Below the pieces are notes generated by a model, which saw only the letters and a list, made by a program, of their open reading frames with translations, was not told where the DNA came from and did no database searches. From the NCBI GenBank assembly GCA_946894095.1, contig OX335658.1, positions 16,235,001 to 16,299,000 of the forward strand: 64,000 bases of DNA, given 5' to 3'. Positions 10,554-21,487 of the stretch are shown piece by piece. Numbering within the stretch: the first letter of the stretch is position 1; every line of letters starts with the position of its first letter. Both the position numbers and the translations under genes were made by a program. The DNA is from Incurvaria masculella (Eukaryota; Arthropoda; Insecta; Lepidoptera; Incurvariidae).

Positions 10554-11407
10554 GCTTCAAACGTAGATGTCGCTGAAACTCAAATTAATGAAAACTAAAT
10601 CACTCGAATTCAAGTTAACTGTTCCAAGCGGACACTTTTGTTTTTTTAAATAAGGCAAAACTACTTGTGAGTATATGGCACATGTAATATTTATTTTGGT
10701 GGCTGTAAAAGACAGTTTCTACACCATAATTAATAATGTCGTATTACTGAACAATTTTCATGAAAAATTCGAAAACTCTAAACGAACGAAAATCATTTCG
10801 TCGGAATAGTATAATTTTTTTTTTATGAAAACAACAAATTCTTGCCTCATACATCTTATTAGGTGTATATGTGAAAAATGCGAATAAAAATATGTACCTA
10901 CTTAAATCATACACCGAACGCCACCACCTCCCGTCTCCATGTGACGTAGGTGACAAGATTTTTCACAATTTGTTAAATACATTCATAGTTGCCGCATTGG
11001 ATTATTTTTGTGTAAAATCGGCTGCTTACCGTTGTAATAAAACTCATTTACCCTGTTATGTAACACAAACTGATCATGTGAAACTATATACGCTTGTTTA
11101 AATCGACTCCTATAGCTAGATATCAAAATAAATTTATCACTCAAGAGATGTCTCTTAAATAAAATGGTTTTTTAAAATAAATTCTGTTTTTTTACTCCCA
11201 CCCTGGCAAGATCCACGGCAGTATCTTTCAAACGTTGCTGACTTCACACAAAATTTCGTTTTAACCCACCCTCAACAACGTAAACAAAACATTTGTGCAT
11301 TGTCTGTTTTCATTGCACAGTGATCTCCGTGGATCTCTAAAGAAATGCACGGAAATAAATGCAAGGGGCCCAATTGCATTATTCGACGTGCCTGAATTGA
11401 CTTGATC
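10554..11407. other. No recognised gene
   Basis: AT-rich. Short open frames near 10744-11101 overlap on both strands, which is expected of noncoding AT-rich DNA. No repeat family was identified. Confidence 0.4.
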
Positions 11408-11725
11408 TTGCTTTTGTGTTATGCAACCTGACATGGATAGCTAATACCACACAAATACCGTCATATTAACCCAATACACCACTTTTCCCGAAGGTGTCAG
11501 GTGCCATGCCAGGACCTTCCCCTTAGAGCACGGCTACACTGAACTGGATGGAGAACAAAGACAATATTTCATTGTTGCTTCTATCATAGTTTCATCCAAT
11601 GCGGTGGTACCAACCCTGCCACGTAAGTAGAAAGGGAAGGGGGACCTACAGTTTTACATTGGTTCCGCACCGTAATGCACGCATCCAACTCAAAAAGAGA
11701 AAGTGATGCATGCAAGGACTAGCCA
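11408..11725 (-). repeat. SINE, body and tail, head truncated
   Basis: The plus strand starts with TGCAACCTGACATGGATAGC (complement of the SINE 3' end) and runs through ACACTGAACTGGATGGAGAA to the CCTACAGTTTTAC block. Confidence 0.7.
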
Positions 11726-11739
11726 AGAATCAGAATCAG

Positions 11740-12131
11740 GTTTTTTTTATTTACCTGTTTTTTTATACATTTTGTCTCGCCGGGTTTGGTCCCGTGAGGA
11801 GTGTGTCAGCTAATAAGGACTACACTCTCTTGGTATCGTGAGAGATCTGACTGAGAGTGTGCCTAGTGTTAAGTAGCACTGTCAGTTTTGCTGAGGTATG
11901 AAGATAGCGAATTTACCTTGTTCTTATCTAACTTAAATATTACTTACATCTATTTTTTAAATAACTTAAAGACTAGCCGAGACACGGGCGACACCGCCCA
12001 GTTCGGCTATACCAAATGAATTGTATGTGTAAATTGTACAAATGAAATGAAATAAATAAATGATCGGGAGGGGGTTTTGAACCCAGAACTCTCACATGAA
12101 AGGCAAGTCCTCTCGCCCCTACACCACGAGC
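11740..12131 (-). repeat. Second tRNA-derived SINE family (S2)
   Basis: On the minus strand the head GCTCGTGGTGTAGGGGCGAG and GGTTCAAAACCCCC are box A- and box B-like, followed by an unrelated ~300-bp body and an A-rich end near 11740. The body is not shared with the main SINE family. Confidence 0.6.
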
Positions 12132-12252
12132 AGGGCGTATATTCTTGGCATTCAGACATTGCGGATTCAGTAGAGTTAACAGGAATGTCAAAGTAAATTC
12201 TTCTTCTGTTAACTGAATCCGCCATGACTGAATGCCAAGAATACACGTCCTG
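12131..12252. repeat. Foldback element adjacent to the S2 SINE head
   Basis: GGGCGTATATTCTTGGCATT and CTGAATGCCAAGAATACACG are inverted, and the inner GCGGATTCAG and CTGAATCCGC also pair. A collapsed relative is at 20222-20257. Confidence 0.7.
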
Positions 12253-12619
12253 TAAATGATACAGCACGAGTTTGTTGGAAACATAGTAATAAAGAAACGG
12301 TGTTGCATTCCGAAAATTGGTGGTACGCGTTGGTATGCGATCCGGACATCCTAATATTCCGCTCGACGCCACTCCTGCGAACGGAACAACGAAGGAATAA
12401 AATGTTTTATCCTCGAGAAGTTGCAAGCTACTGATTGCCCACCTCTGTCTGGCCGCTACGTGCGATGCGTGGCGAAACGTTCCCGACACTCAACTTTCGC
12501 GGCCCTTTAACTTGTGGGCGTGCGAAAAATACTTTCGAGTCCCGGAGACGTCAGGTGGAGGGTTTACGTCATCCGATATTTTTTGAATTATGTTCGTTGT
12601 CGCGTCTTTGGCGGATGAT

Positions 12620-12968
12620 AGGCTCAGTCGCTCAGTGGCCCGATGCCATGCGATTCGATGAGCAGGGTGAAGCACCTCTGAGCGCGGTTAGGTTCTGGAT
12701 GGGTGACCACTTTTAACCGTTGAGACTGGCCGTGGTTCGGATTCCACGTAAAACTTGTATGTCCCTTTCCTTACTTAACTTAGGGTTAATCCTGCCCGAG
12801 TTTGGTACCATCGCATTGAATGAATGATGGTCGAAGTGGCAATGAAAATTGCAATACAAGGAAGGTCCAGGCATGGCACCTAGTTCCGTCGGGAATGTGG
12901 TGTATTGGGCTTATATCATAACAGTAGTTGTGTGGTACTAGCCATCCATGTCAGGGTGCATAAAAAAA
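12620..12968 (+). repeat. SINE, 5S-headed type, old copy
   Basis: The head keeps GCTCAGTGGCCCGATG and TGGATGGGTGACCAC, the 5S box C-like motif, though the middle is diverged. The shared body and GCCATCCATGTCAGGGTGC tail with A-run follow. Confidence 0.7.
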
Positions 12969-13078
12969 TGAAATTATAGATTTGTGTCCAAATCTACAAT
13001 AATCTCCCAAATAATGTATAAAAATCGGAGTCACAATACTATATTTAAAAAGGCTGCTAAATTGTACTTTCAGTGTAA

Positions 13079-13882
13079 TCACTACATAGTATAAAACAAA
13101 GTCGCTTTCTCTGTCCCTATATCCCCATGTACGCTTAAATCTTTAAAACTACGCAACGGATTTTGATGCGGTTTTTTTTAATAGATAGAGTGATTCAAGA
13201 GGAAGGTTTATATGTAGAATAACATCAATTAAATATTTGAGAAATACTGTTATTTTTGAGGTTTCCAATGTGATGTCGTAAAAAAATATATTTTTTCCGC
13301 TTACATTGCAAACGCAGGCTGAACCCTACGAAATTTATCAAAATAATGTACTAAGTATTGTATACATTGAAAAGGTCTACAGAAAACTCCGCGATGGTAT
13401 TTATCTATCTCTTATGGATATCCCACAATAAAAATTTTTTCTCATTTACTTTTTACGACAAATAATGGCTAATTTTTGAAGCGATTTTAACCAATACAGC
13501 ATTAATCCTTATCCAATTAAATACCTTAAATACATTGTTGATTTAATATAGATCTATACGGCCCTTTACAGCATATGATTTAAATGAATATTTTCGAAGA
13601 TATTATAGATTAAAAAATTGCGGGATGTAGTGCTTGCGGCGGTACCGGCCGGCCGAGGCGGCGGGAGCGTGCCTCGGAGGCTGCGGTTCTCCCTGTAGCA
13701 CTTTGAATTTATTATTTCTCTAATATCTAATAATCATGTAATAATAATATATAAGTTTTTTTTATTTCAAATATCTCAATGTAGGAACTCTACGTAAAAA
13801 TGGTTTATTTGTGTATCATTGTGTCAAAATAATATTTTTTTAAATGACGTTATGCCCGTGCAAAGCCGGGACGGGCTGCTAG
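13079..13882 (+). mobile_element. Non-autonomous Helitron, copy 1
   Basis: It starts TCACTACATAGT right after an A and ends CTGCTAG right before a T, as expected for insertion between A and T. The 3' end has the hairpin CCCGTGCAAAGCCGGGACGGG just before CTAG. Length is 804 bases with no Rep/helicase frame. Copy 2 is at 17888. Confidence 0.85.
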
Positions 13883-14680
13883 TTAGATATAAACTATTCT
13901 ACATTAAAAAAAGCATATGTAATTACATTCTTTGAGATAAATAAAGATTCTATGATCACAACATTGGATGTTGCGCGTCCCGTTCGTCATCGAACTCACT
14001 CGCCGGCGCTGCCGCCATTGTATCTAAAAGTCCTTCCACGCTCGATGTCCTACTCCAGGACTAGCCGCCAACTTGCCGTGGTTTCATGGAGTCGAAATAA
14101 TTAGGTGCCGCCCTCCGCCCCGCGCCGGCGGCGGGAGCGGGCGGCGGGAGCGGGGGTGGGGGCACTCCGCCGCCCCACAGCTAATAGGAAAACTTTTGAA
14201 TGGCTGAAATCTATTTAAACTTGCGTGACGTGATCGGCTGCGGTAAATGTAGTTAACGTTCTTTGAGAGGAATTCGTCATTTTACATAAGTGGGCGCGCG
14301 CCCGTTTCGCTCGGTGGCTCGGCGCGGTCTTCGCTGAACTTGTTTTGCTAGGGGTTTGTTTTGAAGGGTGGATAGCGGAAAAGTTTATTCGAATCGATAT
14401 AGACAAAGCCTTTATGATTGAAAAAATACATGGTAAGGTACCGAGAGTTAGATTAGCGAATTAGGTATTTCATTATTTGTTTTGGTCTTTTGGAGGCCAA
14501 TTATAATTTAGGAATATACAGGTCGACACATCGATTTAAAGTTGTAAAGTTTGAAAGCGTGAAGTTTTAACAGCATAAGTTGATTTGAAAAATGTACCTA
14601 GGTATAATGTATATTATTTTATGTTAGGAGTCGCGCATGGCGTACGCCAGGCCCTTCACATATGGGGTCCCCGAGACGCC
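13883..14680. other. GC-rich island with a G-run cluster; no gene recognised
   Basis: Between 13980 and 14420 the GC content rises sharply with many CpGs. Positions 14126-14162 hold five runs of three or more Gs at short spacing on the plus strand. No splice-supported exon was identified. A CpG-rich promoter or first exon of an unseen transcript is possible but not shown. Confidence 0.4.
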
Positions 14681-14959
14681 TATGCCAACTACAAGTCCTG
14701 GGGTATTGGCAAGAGTTCAGTGAGTGTGGTTACTCAACTAACGTGTTCGGGTGGCCGGCGAGACAAACACAAATGTTCTGTATAAGTTTTATTTCACTTA
14801 ATGCACAAGCGACATGTCGTCGCGTAAGATGGGTTACAAGGACTGCCGCCGACGTGGTCGGCACGGCTCAGGTGCGCGGTGCGCGGTGTGGCGCGGGGAG
14901 CGGTATTTCCGCTGTCTCAAGTTACGTCGCCTCAGCGCGACTGTGTCGTACCGGCACAC
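14681..14959 (+). repeat. 279-bp direct repeat, left copy (LTR-like)
   Basis: Running from TATGCCAACTAC to GTACCGGCACAC, it is identical to 16505-16783 except for one base seen by eye (ACAAG versus ACGAG). It starts near TG and ends near CA, as LTRs do. No clear target duplication or primer-binding site was found. A polyadenylation-like TTTTATTTCAC stretch is internal. Confidence 0.75.
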
Positions 14960-15852
14960 CACTCCACCGTTGAAAAAAAACATCCTTCATTTTTTTATAA
15001 AAATTCTCAAACTAGCCAATAATAAAAGTGTCTTACATTCTAGTTTGGTTGCAACTTCGATTACTGCCGGTAACATGTCGCAGTGCCATAAACTGCAGAC
15101 CGGACAGTTCTACAATTCTTGCTACGCATGCGTCAGCGGTTGCCGGGCGCTGTTGGCTTCGAGGTTCGTCGCTACCGACGGCGCCGGAGTCAGATTACAC
15201 CTGACGCGCGCGCCTCGGTATTGTTGCTATTTATGACATGTTAATTAGTACATTCTACGTTCACTTGAATGTTGCGTTTGACAATTTATAAACTTAGTAA
15301 GTTGTTGGTACATATTGATCATAGCAAAAATAATAAAATCTCGTATGCACTGTACATAGATTACATATCATTGATACAAGGTTACATTTGTGAGACAAAT
15401 TTCAATATACGTACATGATACAATCGCGATTACAATTAAAATGAGCATAACATCGAACATAGATTAGAATTCTAGAATAATGGCCAAACAGTACATAAAC
15501 GTTAGCTGAAAGTTACATATTCATACATCGGTGAAATACATTACGTTACGTTACAAAAAGATACAATACTAGTTGTCGTCACCATGTGCGTTACATCTAG
15601 TTGCAAAAATACATAGTTACGTTTACATAAAGTGAGCATGTGTCGTTGCGGTTCAATTGGTGCCTAATACGACCTTATAACCGTAAGATACGGTTCAATA
15701 AAATTGTAAAAAGGGGTACCAATATGTGTAATCACTGGACTTTTGCCCACGCGCAGGGTGTTAGGTTACCGTCCGCTGCGCGTGGCTCGATTAACCAAAT
15801 CGTCTTCGGTTGAGCTTGGGTCCCGGTTGACCGCTGCGAGCTGTTGCTGGCC

Positions 15853-16207
15853 GAGCACCGTGTGCGCTGTCGTGGCGAGCGCCCTGTGCGCTGTCGTGCA
15901 GAGCGCCGTGTGCGCTTTACTGCCGAGCGCCGTGTGCGCTGTCGTGGCGAGCGCCGTGTGCGCTGTCGTGGCGAGCGCCGTGTGCGTTGTCGTGGCGAGC
16001 GCCGTGTGCGCTGTCGTGCCGAGCGCCGTTTGCGCTGTACTGCCGAGCGCCGTGTGCGCTGTCGTGGCGAGCGCCGTGTGCGCTGTCGTGGCGAGCGCCG
16101 TGTGCGCTGTACTGCCGAGCGCCATCTGCGCTGTCGTGGCGAGCGCCGTGTGCGCTGTACTGCCGAGAGCCATCTGCATTGGCCTGCCGAGCGCCCTATG
16201 CGCTGTC
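15853..16207. repeat. 24-bp minisatellite, about 15 units
   Basis: The unit is GAGCGCCGTGTGCGCTGTCG plus TGGC, with variants in the last bases. Because 24 is divisible by 3 and the unit lacks stops, several frames on both strands are open with octapeptide repeats (for example SAVCAVVA). These frames are a by-product of the repeat and are not called as genes. Confidence 0.9.
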
Positions 16208-16504
16208 TAGCCAAACGCCTGTGGGTCGGGTCGTGCAGAGCTCACCTTGTACCTGCCGTGCCGGGGGGTGCCGTGCGCCGTCTAGTGGAGCTCGTGGTGT
16301 CATCGTGAAGTCCTGTGCTCGTGCTGTCGGTAACGTGCTAGCACCTCTGGTGAGTGCCGAGCTGTGGTGTCTCCAGCACTGATGTCCGCTGCGGACGGAG
16401 TCTTCCGAGTCGTGCCCAACGTTTGACGTCCACAGCGGAAGGAAAAAATGTCACAGGTAGATTTTTGTGTTTGCCGGCCGTAAATCTAAACGCGGGGTCA
16501 CCAG

Positions 16505-16783
16505 TATGCCAACTACGAGTCCTGGGGTATTGGCAAGAGTTCAGTGAGTGTGGTTACTCAACTAACGTGTTCGGGTGGCCGGCGAGACAAACACAAATGT
16601 TCTGTATAAGTTTTATTTCACTTAATGCACAAGCGACATGTCGTCGCGTAAGATGGGTTACAAGGACTGCCGCCGACGTGGTCGGCACGGCTCAGGTGCG
16701 CGGTGCGCGGTGTGGCGCGGGGAGCGGTATTTCCGCTGTCTCAAGTTACGTCGCCTCAGCGCGACTGTGTCGTACCGGCACAC
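16505..16783 (+). repeat. 279-bp direct repeat, right copy (LTR-like)
   Basis: Partner of 14681-14959. A purine-rich stretch (GCGGAAGGAAAAAATG) lies at 16435-16449, ~60 bases before it; if that is a polypurine tract, the LTR would begin there and the left LTR would be truncated. The ~1.5 kb between the copies holds the minisatellite and AT-rich sequence but no gag or pol frame. Confidence 0.75.
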
Positions 16784-17091
16784 GCCCATGGGTTTTCCAA
16801 CTTCAGAGGGCCCATCATGTTTGAAGAACATGTAGGTTACTGTAGGTAACCTACCTACCTTGTAGGTAGGTACTTTGGGGCAAATACTTCGGCATGGAAA
16901 AACATTTAATGATGATAAGTGATGAAATTATGAGGAAGCAAATTAACAGGAGTAGGCCTAGCCGTCTTTCGAATCGAATTACCCCAGTTTTTGTACTCAT
17001 GGAGCGAAGATGATGAGAGTTTACGGATGAAAGTGAATCATTCACGCTTGGCTATCGCATCATCGCAGCCATCGCAGATATTTTTATGTTG

Positions 17092-17282
17092 TGTCATCGC
17101 ATTGGATGAAGCGGCAATGAAAAATTATCGGTGTTTTCTATCCAGTTCAATGCAGCCGTGCTCATAAAGGGAAGTTCCTGGCATGGCACCTAATTCCATC
17201 GGGAATTTGTTGAATTGAGCTAATATCATAACGGTAGTTATGTGGTATTAGCCATCCATGTCAGGTTGCACAAACAAAAATA
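17092..17282 (+). repeat. SINE body and tail, 5'-truncated
   Basis: It contains GCATTGGATGAAGCGGCAAT through GGTATTAGCCATCCATGTCA, then an A-rich tail. The head is missing. Confidence 0.7.
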
Positions 17283-17887
17283 GAAAGAAACAACACTAGG
17301 GTGACCCGAGTAACGGGTAAGTATCACCGGTGAGTCATATGCGACTGTGAATCACCGACGATTGTGAATTACAAGAGATTACCTCCCCCCCCTTCCCAGG
17401 TACTATACTGGCCTGGCAATACAAAATTTAACCTGTGCAACCCAGAACACATTGCTCCATCCATAATAGAACGGATTTGCCTGCCTGGCAACACTGCGCG
17501 TTGTTTGGTTACAAGGCAACCACTGTTAGTTGTCGGCGGATTCAGTCAAGTGCGGAACACAATTTGATGGATCACTAATTGGATGCTTCAACGCGCTCAC
17601 CGAACATGGAGTTATGAACCTGTCGCGAATATCTGAGTTCATTTTGGTGTTAATAAGAGTTACGGACATTTGCCCAAATATTAACCGGTATTAGTATTCA
17701 AAATACAGTGATTTGTTCTAGTTATTTTCTAAAACATTCGTCTTTTTATCATAAAAACGAACAAAGACGCGGTGAACTAATTTGAGCATTTCAAATGCTA
17801 ATTATTTTTATCTAAGCGCGTAGTGGCCATTTTGAATACAATACCAGAATAAGTTATTGGGGCTATCTAAGAATATCTGTTACATCA

Positions 17888-18718
17888 TCACTACATAGTC
17901 GCTTTCTCTGTCCCTATATTCCTATGTCCCTATATCCCCATGTATGCTTAAATCTTTAAATCTACGCAACGGATTTTGATGCGGTTTTTTTTAATAGATA
18001 GAGTGATTTTAGTAGATTGATTGATAGAGTGTTTATATGTATAATAACATCCATTAAATAGCGGAGAAATACTGTTATTTTTGAGGTTTCCATTGTGATG
18101 TCGTAAAAAAATATTTTTTTTCCGCTTACATTGCAAACGCAGGCTGAACCCTACGAGATTTATCAAAATAATGTACTAAGTATTGTATACATTGAAAAGG
18201 TCTACTGAAAACTCCGCGATGGTATATGTCTATATCTTATGGATATCCTACAATCAATGTTTTTTGTCATTTACTTTTTACGACAAATAATGGCTAATTT
18301 TCGAAGCGATTTTAACCAATACAGCATTAATCCTTATCCAATTAAATACCTTAAATATATTGTTGATTTAATATAGATCTATATGGCCCTGTACAGCATA
18401 TGATTTAAATGAATATTTTCGAAGATATTGCAGATTTAAAAATTGCGGGACGTAGCGTTTGCGGCGGTACCAGCCGGCCGGGGCGGCGGGAACGCACGTA
18501 AATAATGCGTCGGAGGCCGCGGTTCTCCCTATAGCACTTTGAATTTATGATTTCTCTAATGTCTAATAATCATGTAATAATAATATCTAAGTTTTTTTTA
18601 TTTCAAATATCTCAATGTAGGAACTCTACGTAAAAAGGGTTTATTTGTGTATCATTATGTCAAAATAATATTTTTTTAAATGATATTGTGCCCGTGCAAA
18701 GCCGGGACGGGCTGCTAG
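17888..18718 (+). mobile_element. Non-autonomous Helitron, copy 2
   Basis: It starts TCACTACATAGTCGC after an A, ends GGGCTGCTAG before a T, and has the same terminal hairpin GCCGGGACGGG. It is collinear with 13079-13882 with small indels (for example it lacks the ATAAAACAAAG block near the start and has an extra ~14 bases in the GC-rich block near 18497). Confidence 0.85.
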
Positions 18719-19365
18719 TTTAATAATAAAAAGAATATTTCCTCAGAATCCAGAAAGTTTTCTGGGAATACTTTTTCTTGAAGCAGCGGCGTAACTAGTA
18801 ATGGCGTATTTTGATCCCCGATGCAAAAAAAATTAAGCTGCCATGAAATATACATTTGCAGGTACTAAGAGTATTGTTACCCTTTCACAATATTATTCAA
18901 TAGAAGCTTAATTATTTATACCAACATAGTTATTTTTTTGGACCTTGAATTTCGACCCCATGCGACTGCATTGGTTGCTTTGGTTCAGTTTTGCGCCATT
19001 GCTTCCAAGCGATACCACACCTCTTTTCTATAAATTGTTGCTGCCTAAAGATGATAACTTTGTTATCATGGCTTGGCTAATTTATACTAAAACGTCAGAT
19101 TTTTATACAACATTAAAATCATCAGGTGGTTTACTTTCAACAAACCAGTCTTCAGCCATTTCGTGGAAACTCCGTGAGATATATATAATTTCACTTTTCC
19201 TCTCTCCATGTCAACGATATTATGTTTCGCCACACGAGCTCCCAGGACGTGCGATTGGGTTGGTTATTCTGTCAAGGATGATAAGTACTCACCGAGCCTA
19301 TATTCGCTCAATTGTTTTGCGGGGAAATTGAATAAAAATATTGAAATTTTATATCTACGAGAGAG

Positions 19366-19762
19366 TCAGCCTCAGTGGCCCAGTGGCGCGACACTTCGGC
19401 GATCACTCTCCGAAGTTAAGCAACGCTGGGTCCGGTCTGGTCTTGGATGGGTGACCATTCGACCGTTCAGAGAGGCTGGCCGTGGTTCGGATTCCACGTT
19501 AAGCTGTAGGCCCCCTTCCTTACTTACTAGGTGGTAGGGTTTATCCCGCCCGGGTTGGTACCATCGCATTGGATGAACGATGGTCGAAGCGGCAATGAAA
19601 ATTGTCCGTGTTTTCCATCCAGTTCAATGTAGCCGTGCAATATAAGGAAGGTCCTGGCATGGCACCTAGTTCCCATGTGGTGTGTTGGGCTAATACCATG
19701 ACAGAACTAGTGGTATTAGCCATCCATGTCCAGTCACATAAAAAATAAAAAATAAAAAAAAA
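19366..19762 (+). repeat. SINE, 5S rRNA-headed type, full length
   Basis: The head 19366-19500 contains CGAAGTTAAGCAACGCTGGG and GGATGGGTGACC, which are box A- and box C-like parts of the internal promoter of 5S rRNA genes. The body (TTGGTACCATCGCATTGGAT onward) is the one found under tRNA heads elsewhere in the window. It ends in an A-rich tail. Confidence 0.85.
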
Positions 19763-19913
19763 GTTCTGATTCAGCTAGAATTGTCTTTGAGCTTATTTAA
19801 ATACATTTCAACCAAATCTGCAGGTGTCTCAGGATTTGCGTATTGTGAACTTGTGTTTCTTTTAAATTGGAGTTTGTTCCTTGATCACAAGGCGTAAGTC
19901 ATGCCCTCGGTGC

Positions 19914-20223
19914 TTTCTTTTATTATGCGACCTGACATGGATGGCTAATATCACACAAGTACCGTTATGATATAAGCCCAATACACTACATACACGAAAA
20001 CACGTAAAATTTTTCATTACCACTTCATACATAGCTTCATCCAATGCAGTGGTACCAACCCGGGCGGGCTTAACCTTACCACCTAGTAGGGGAACGGGAC
20101 CTACAGTTTTAAATGGGTTCCGTACCATGGAACAGCTCGCGTTCGTAATGAAATGCACTTATAAAACGCAGAAAAACAAAGAAAATGATGCATGAGCGGA
20201 GCGAGGATTTGAACCCAGACCAG
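19914..20223 (-). repeat. SINE, tRNA-headed type
   Basis: On the plus strand it starts TGCGACCTGACATGGATGGC and runs to AGCGAGGATTTGAACCCAGA, the complement of the box B region. It is directly followed by the repeat at 20222. Confidence 0.7.
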
Positions 20224-20430
20224 GGCGTGTATTCTTGGCAAGAATACACGCTCAGACCTAAGAAAACATATGTGATTGCTCATAATGTTGAACGCTGGGT
20301 ATTGTTGCATAAGCTCCGATATCAGATGTACGGAGCGCATCACACTCGGCGCTACAGTAAGGCATTTACGAGGAAAACGTATGTGGGTCAAAGTCTAATG
20401 TGTGGCTCAAGGGTAATGCCATTTATACAC
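20222..20430. repeat. Unnamed repeat also found after the SINE at 28640
   Basis: It opens with the hairpin GCGTGTATTCTTGGC and AAGAATACACGC. The later part (GTACGGAGCGCATCACACTC, GGAAAACGTATGTG) matches 28933-29042. The family is not recognised. Confidence 0.6.
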
Positions 20431-21060
20431 TGTGAAAGCCTATCTAGATTACCAAGTCTGCTTTAGATTCAAACTTCATAAGGTGGTAGTGCTTCCACAA
20501 ATGATTCTTAGAGTTATCTTCAGAAAAAATGTGAACATTATTAACACTTTCGGTGCAACTGACGGATACATATACTACAGCGTAGAGGGTCTACACAGCG
20601 AAAAAACTATGGACTCGTAGCACTTGCTACGCCGCCGCCGTGGCTAAAGAAGGACATGAATTCGAAAATATCGTGTGTAGGAGCAACTTTTATGATTAGT
20701 TGACAACTTGTCAAATGTTATAGATTCGAGAAAAAAATATATTTTTTCTCGTTTTTAATTTCAACTATTCGATTTTTCGTAAGTACGTATAGTGTTTTAA
20801 TGAATTATATCAATAAATATGTGAAGTCCCCAATCCTAAATTTGCCATGGCGATTATGGCCTAAAGGATTATTGTGATAGTCCTAATAATATAGGGTAGA
20901 TTTATCTGACTCACTCCATGTAGAAAAAATAACATATCTAATGGAGTATAAGGCTATATTACAGGGTATTGAAATTAGGAAATGAAAAAAATATCTACAT
21001 AATATTAATATCTTTTATCACAATAAGGCCTTTACCCGAATAGGGGTCCTTAATTTTTAG
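20431..21060. other. No recognised gene
   Basis: AT-rich sequence with short accidental frames only. No repeat or splice evidence was found. Confidence 0.4.
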
Positions 21061-21487
21061 TTCAGTTTTTTCTAGTTTTAATTTTCAAACATGTATTTAC
21101 ACAAATTAAGGAATAAAATGGCTTTATTATTATTATTAATATATATAAACAAAATACCTTAATAAAAAAATAATAATATAATATATATACACATTTGCAA
21201 GAGATAAATATGTCTCAAGGGTAAAAGTCATTGGTGAGGAAACAAAAAATTCAAGTTTTAATGAAAAAAAATCATAGTTGACATTTTATTATGGTCTAAG
21301 TAAATGATTTTGGGCGCTTTTTAAGCAATTGACTAGATGAGGAGAACTTAATTTCAAGAGGAAGCAGATTCCATAAACGCGGAGCATTGGTAGCACTATT
21401 AGTTATTCTGTGGCATTGGCAGTGAGGAGTGAGAAGCTGTTAAGTGCAGGAATGCCTAAAATGTGACGAAAGGAAATTGAAACGTTC
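21061..21487 (-). pseudogene. Non-LTR retrotransposon, end of RT ORF and 3' UTR
   Basis: On the minus strand 21487-21305 reads NAPRLWNLLPLEIKFSSSSQ and then LLKKRPKSFT and a stop. This is the typical LWNxLP C-terminus of LINE reverse transcriptase ORFs. An internal stop is present upstream in this segment. The 3' UTR ends near a (TAA)n-like run at ~21125. It appears to be the continuation of 23685-23870, split by an insertion. Confidence 0.65.

Noticed and set aside
15732..16308. Long overlapping frames on both strands
   Set aside because: All are produced by a 24-bp repeat without stops; the octapeptide repeats are not a known protein.
19399..19456. True 5S rRNA gene
   Set aside because: Only the internal promoter part resembles 5S; the ends do not pair and the sequence continues into the SINE body, repeated at several places.
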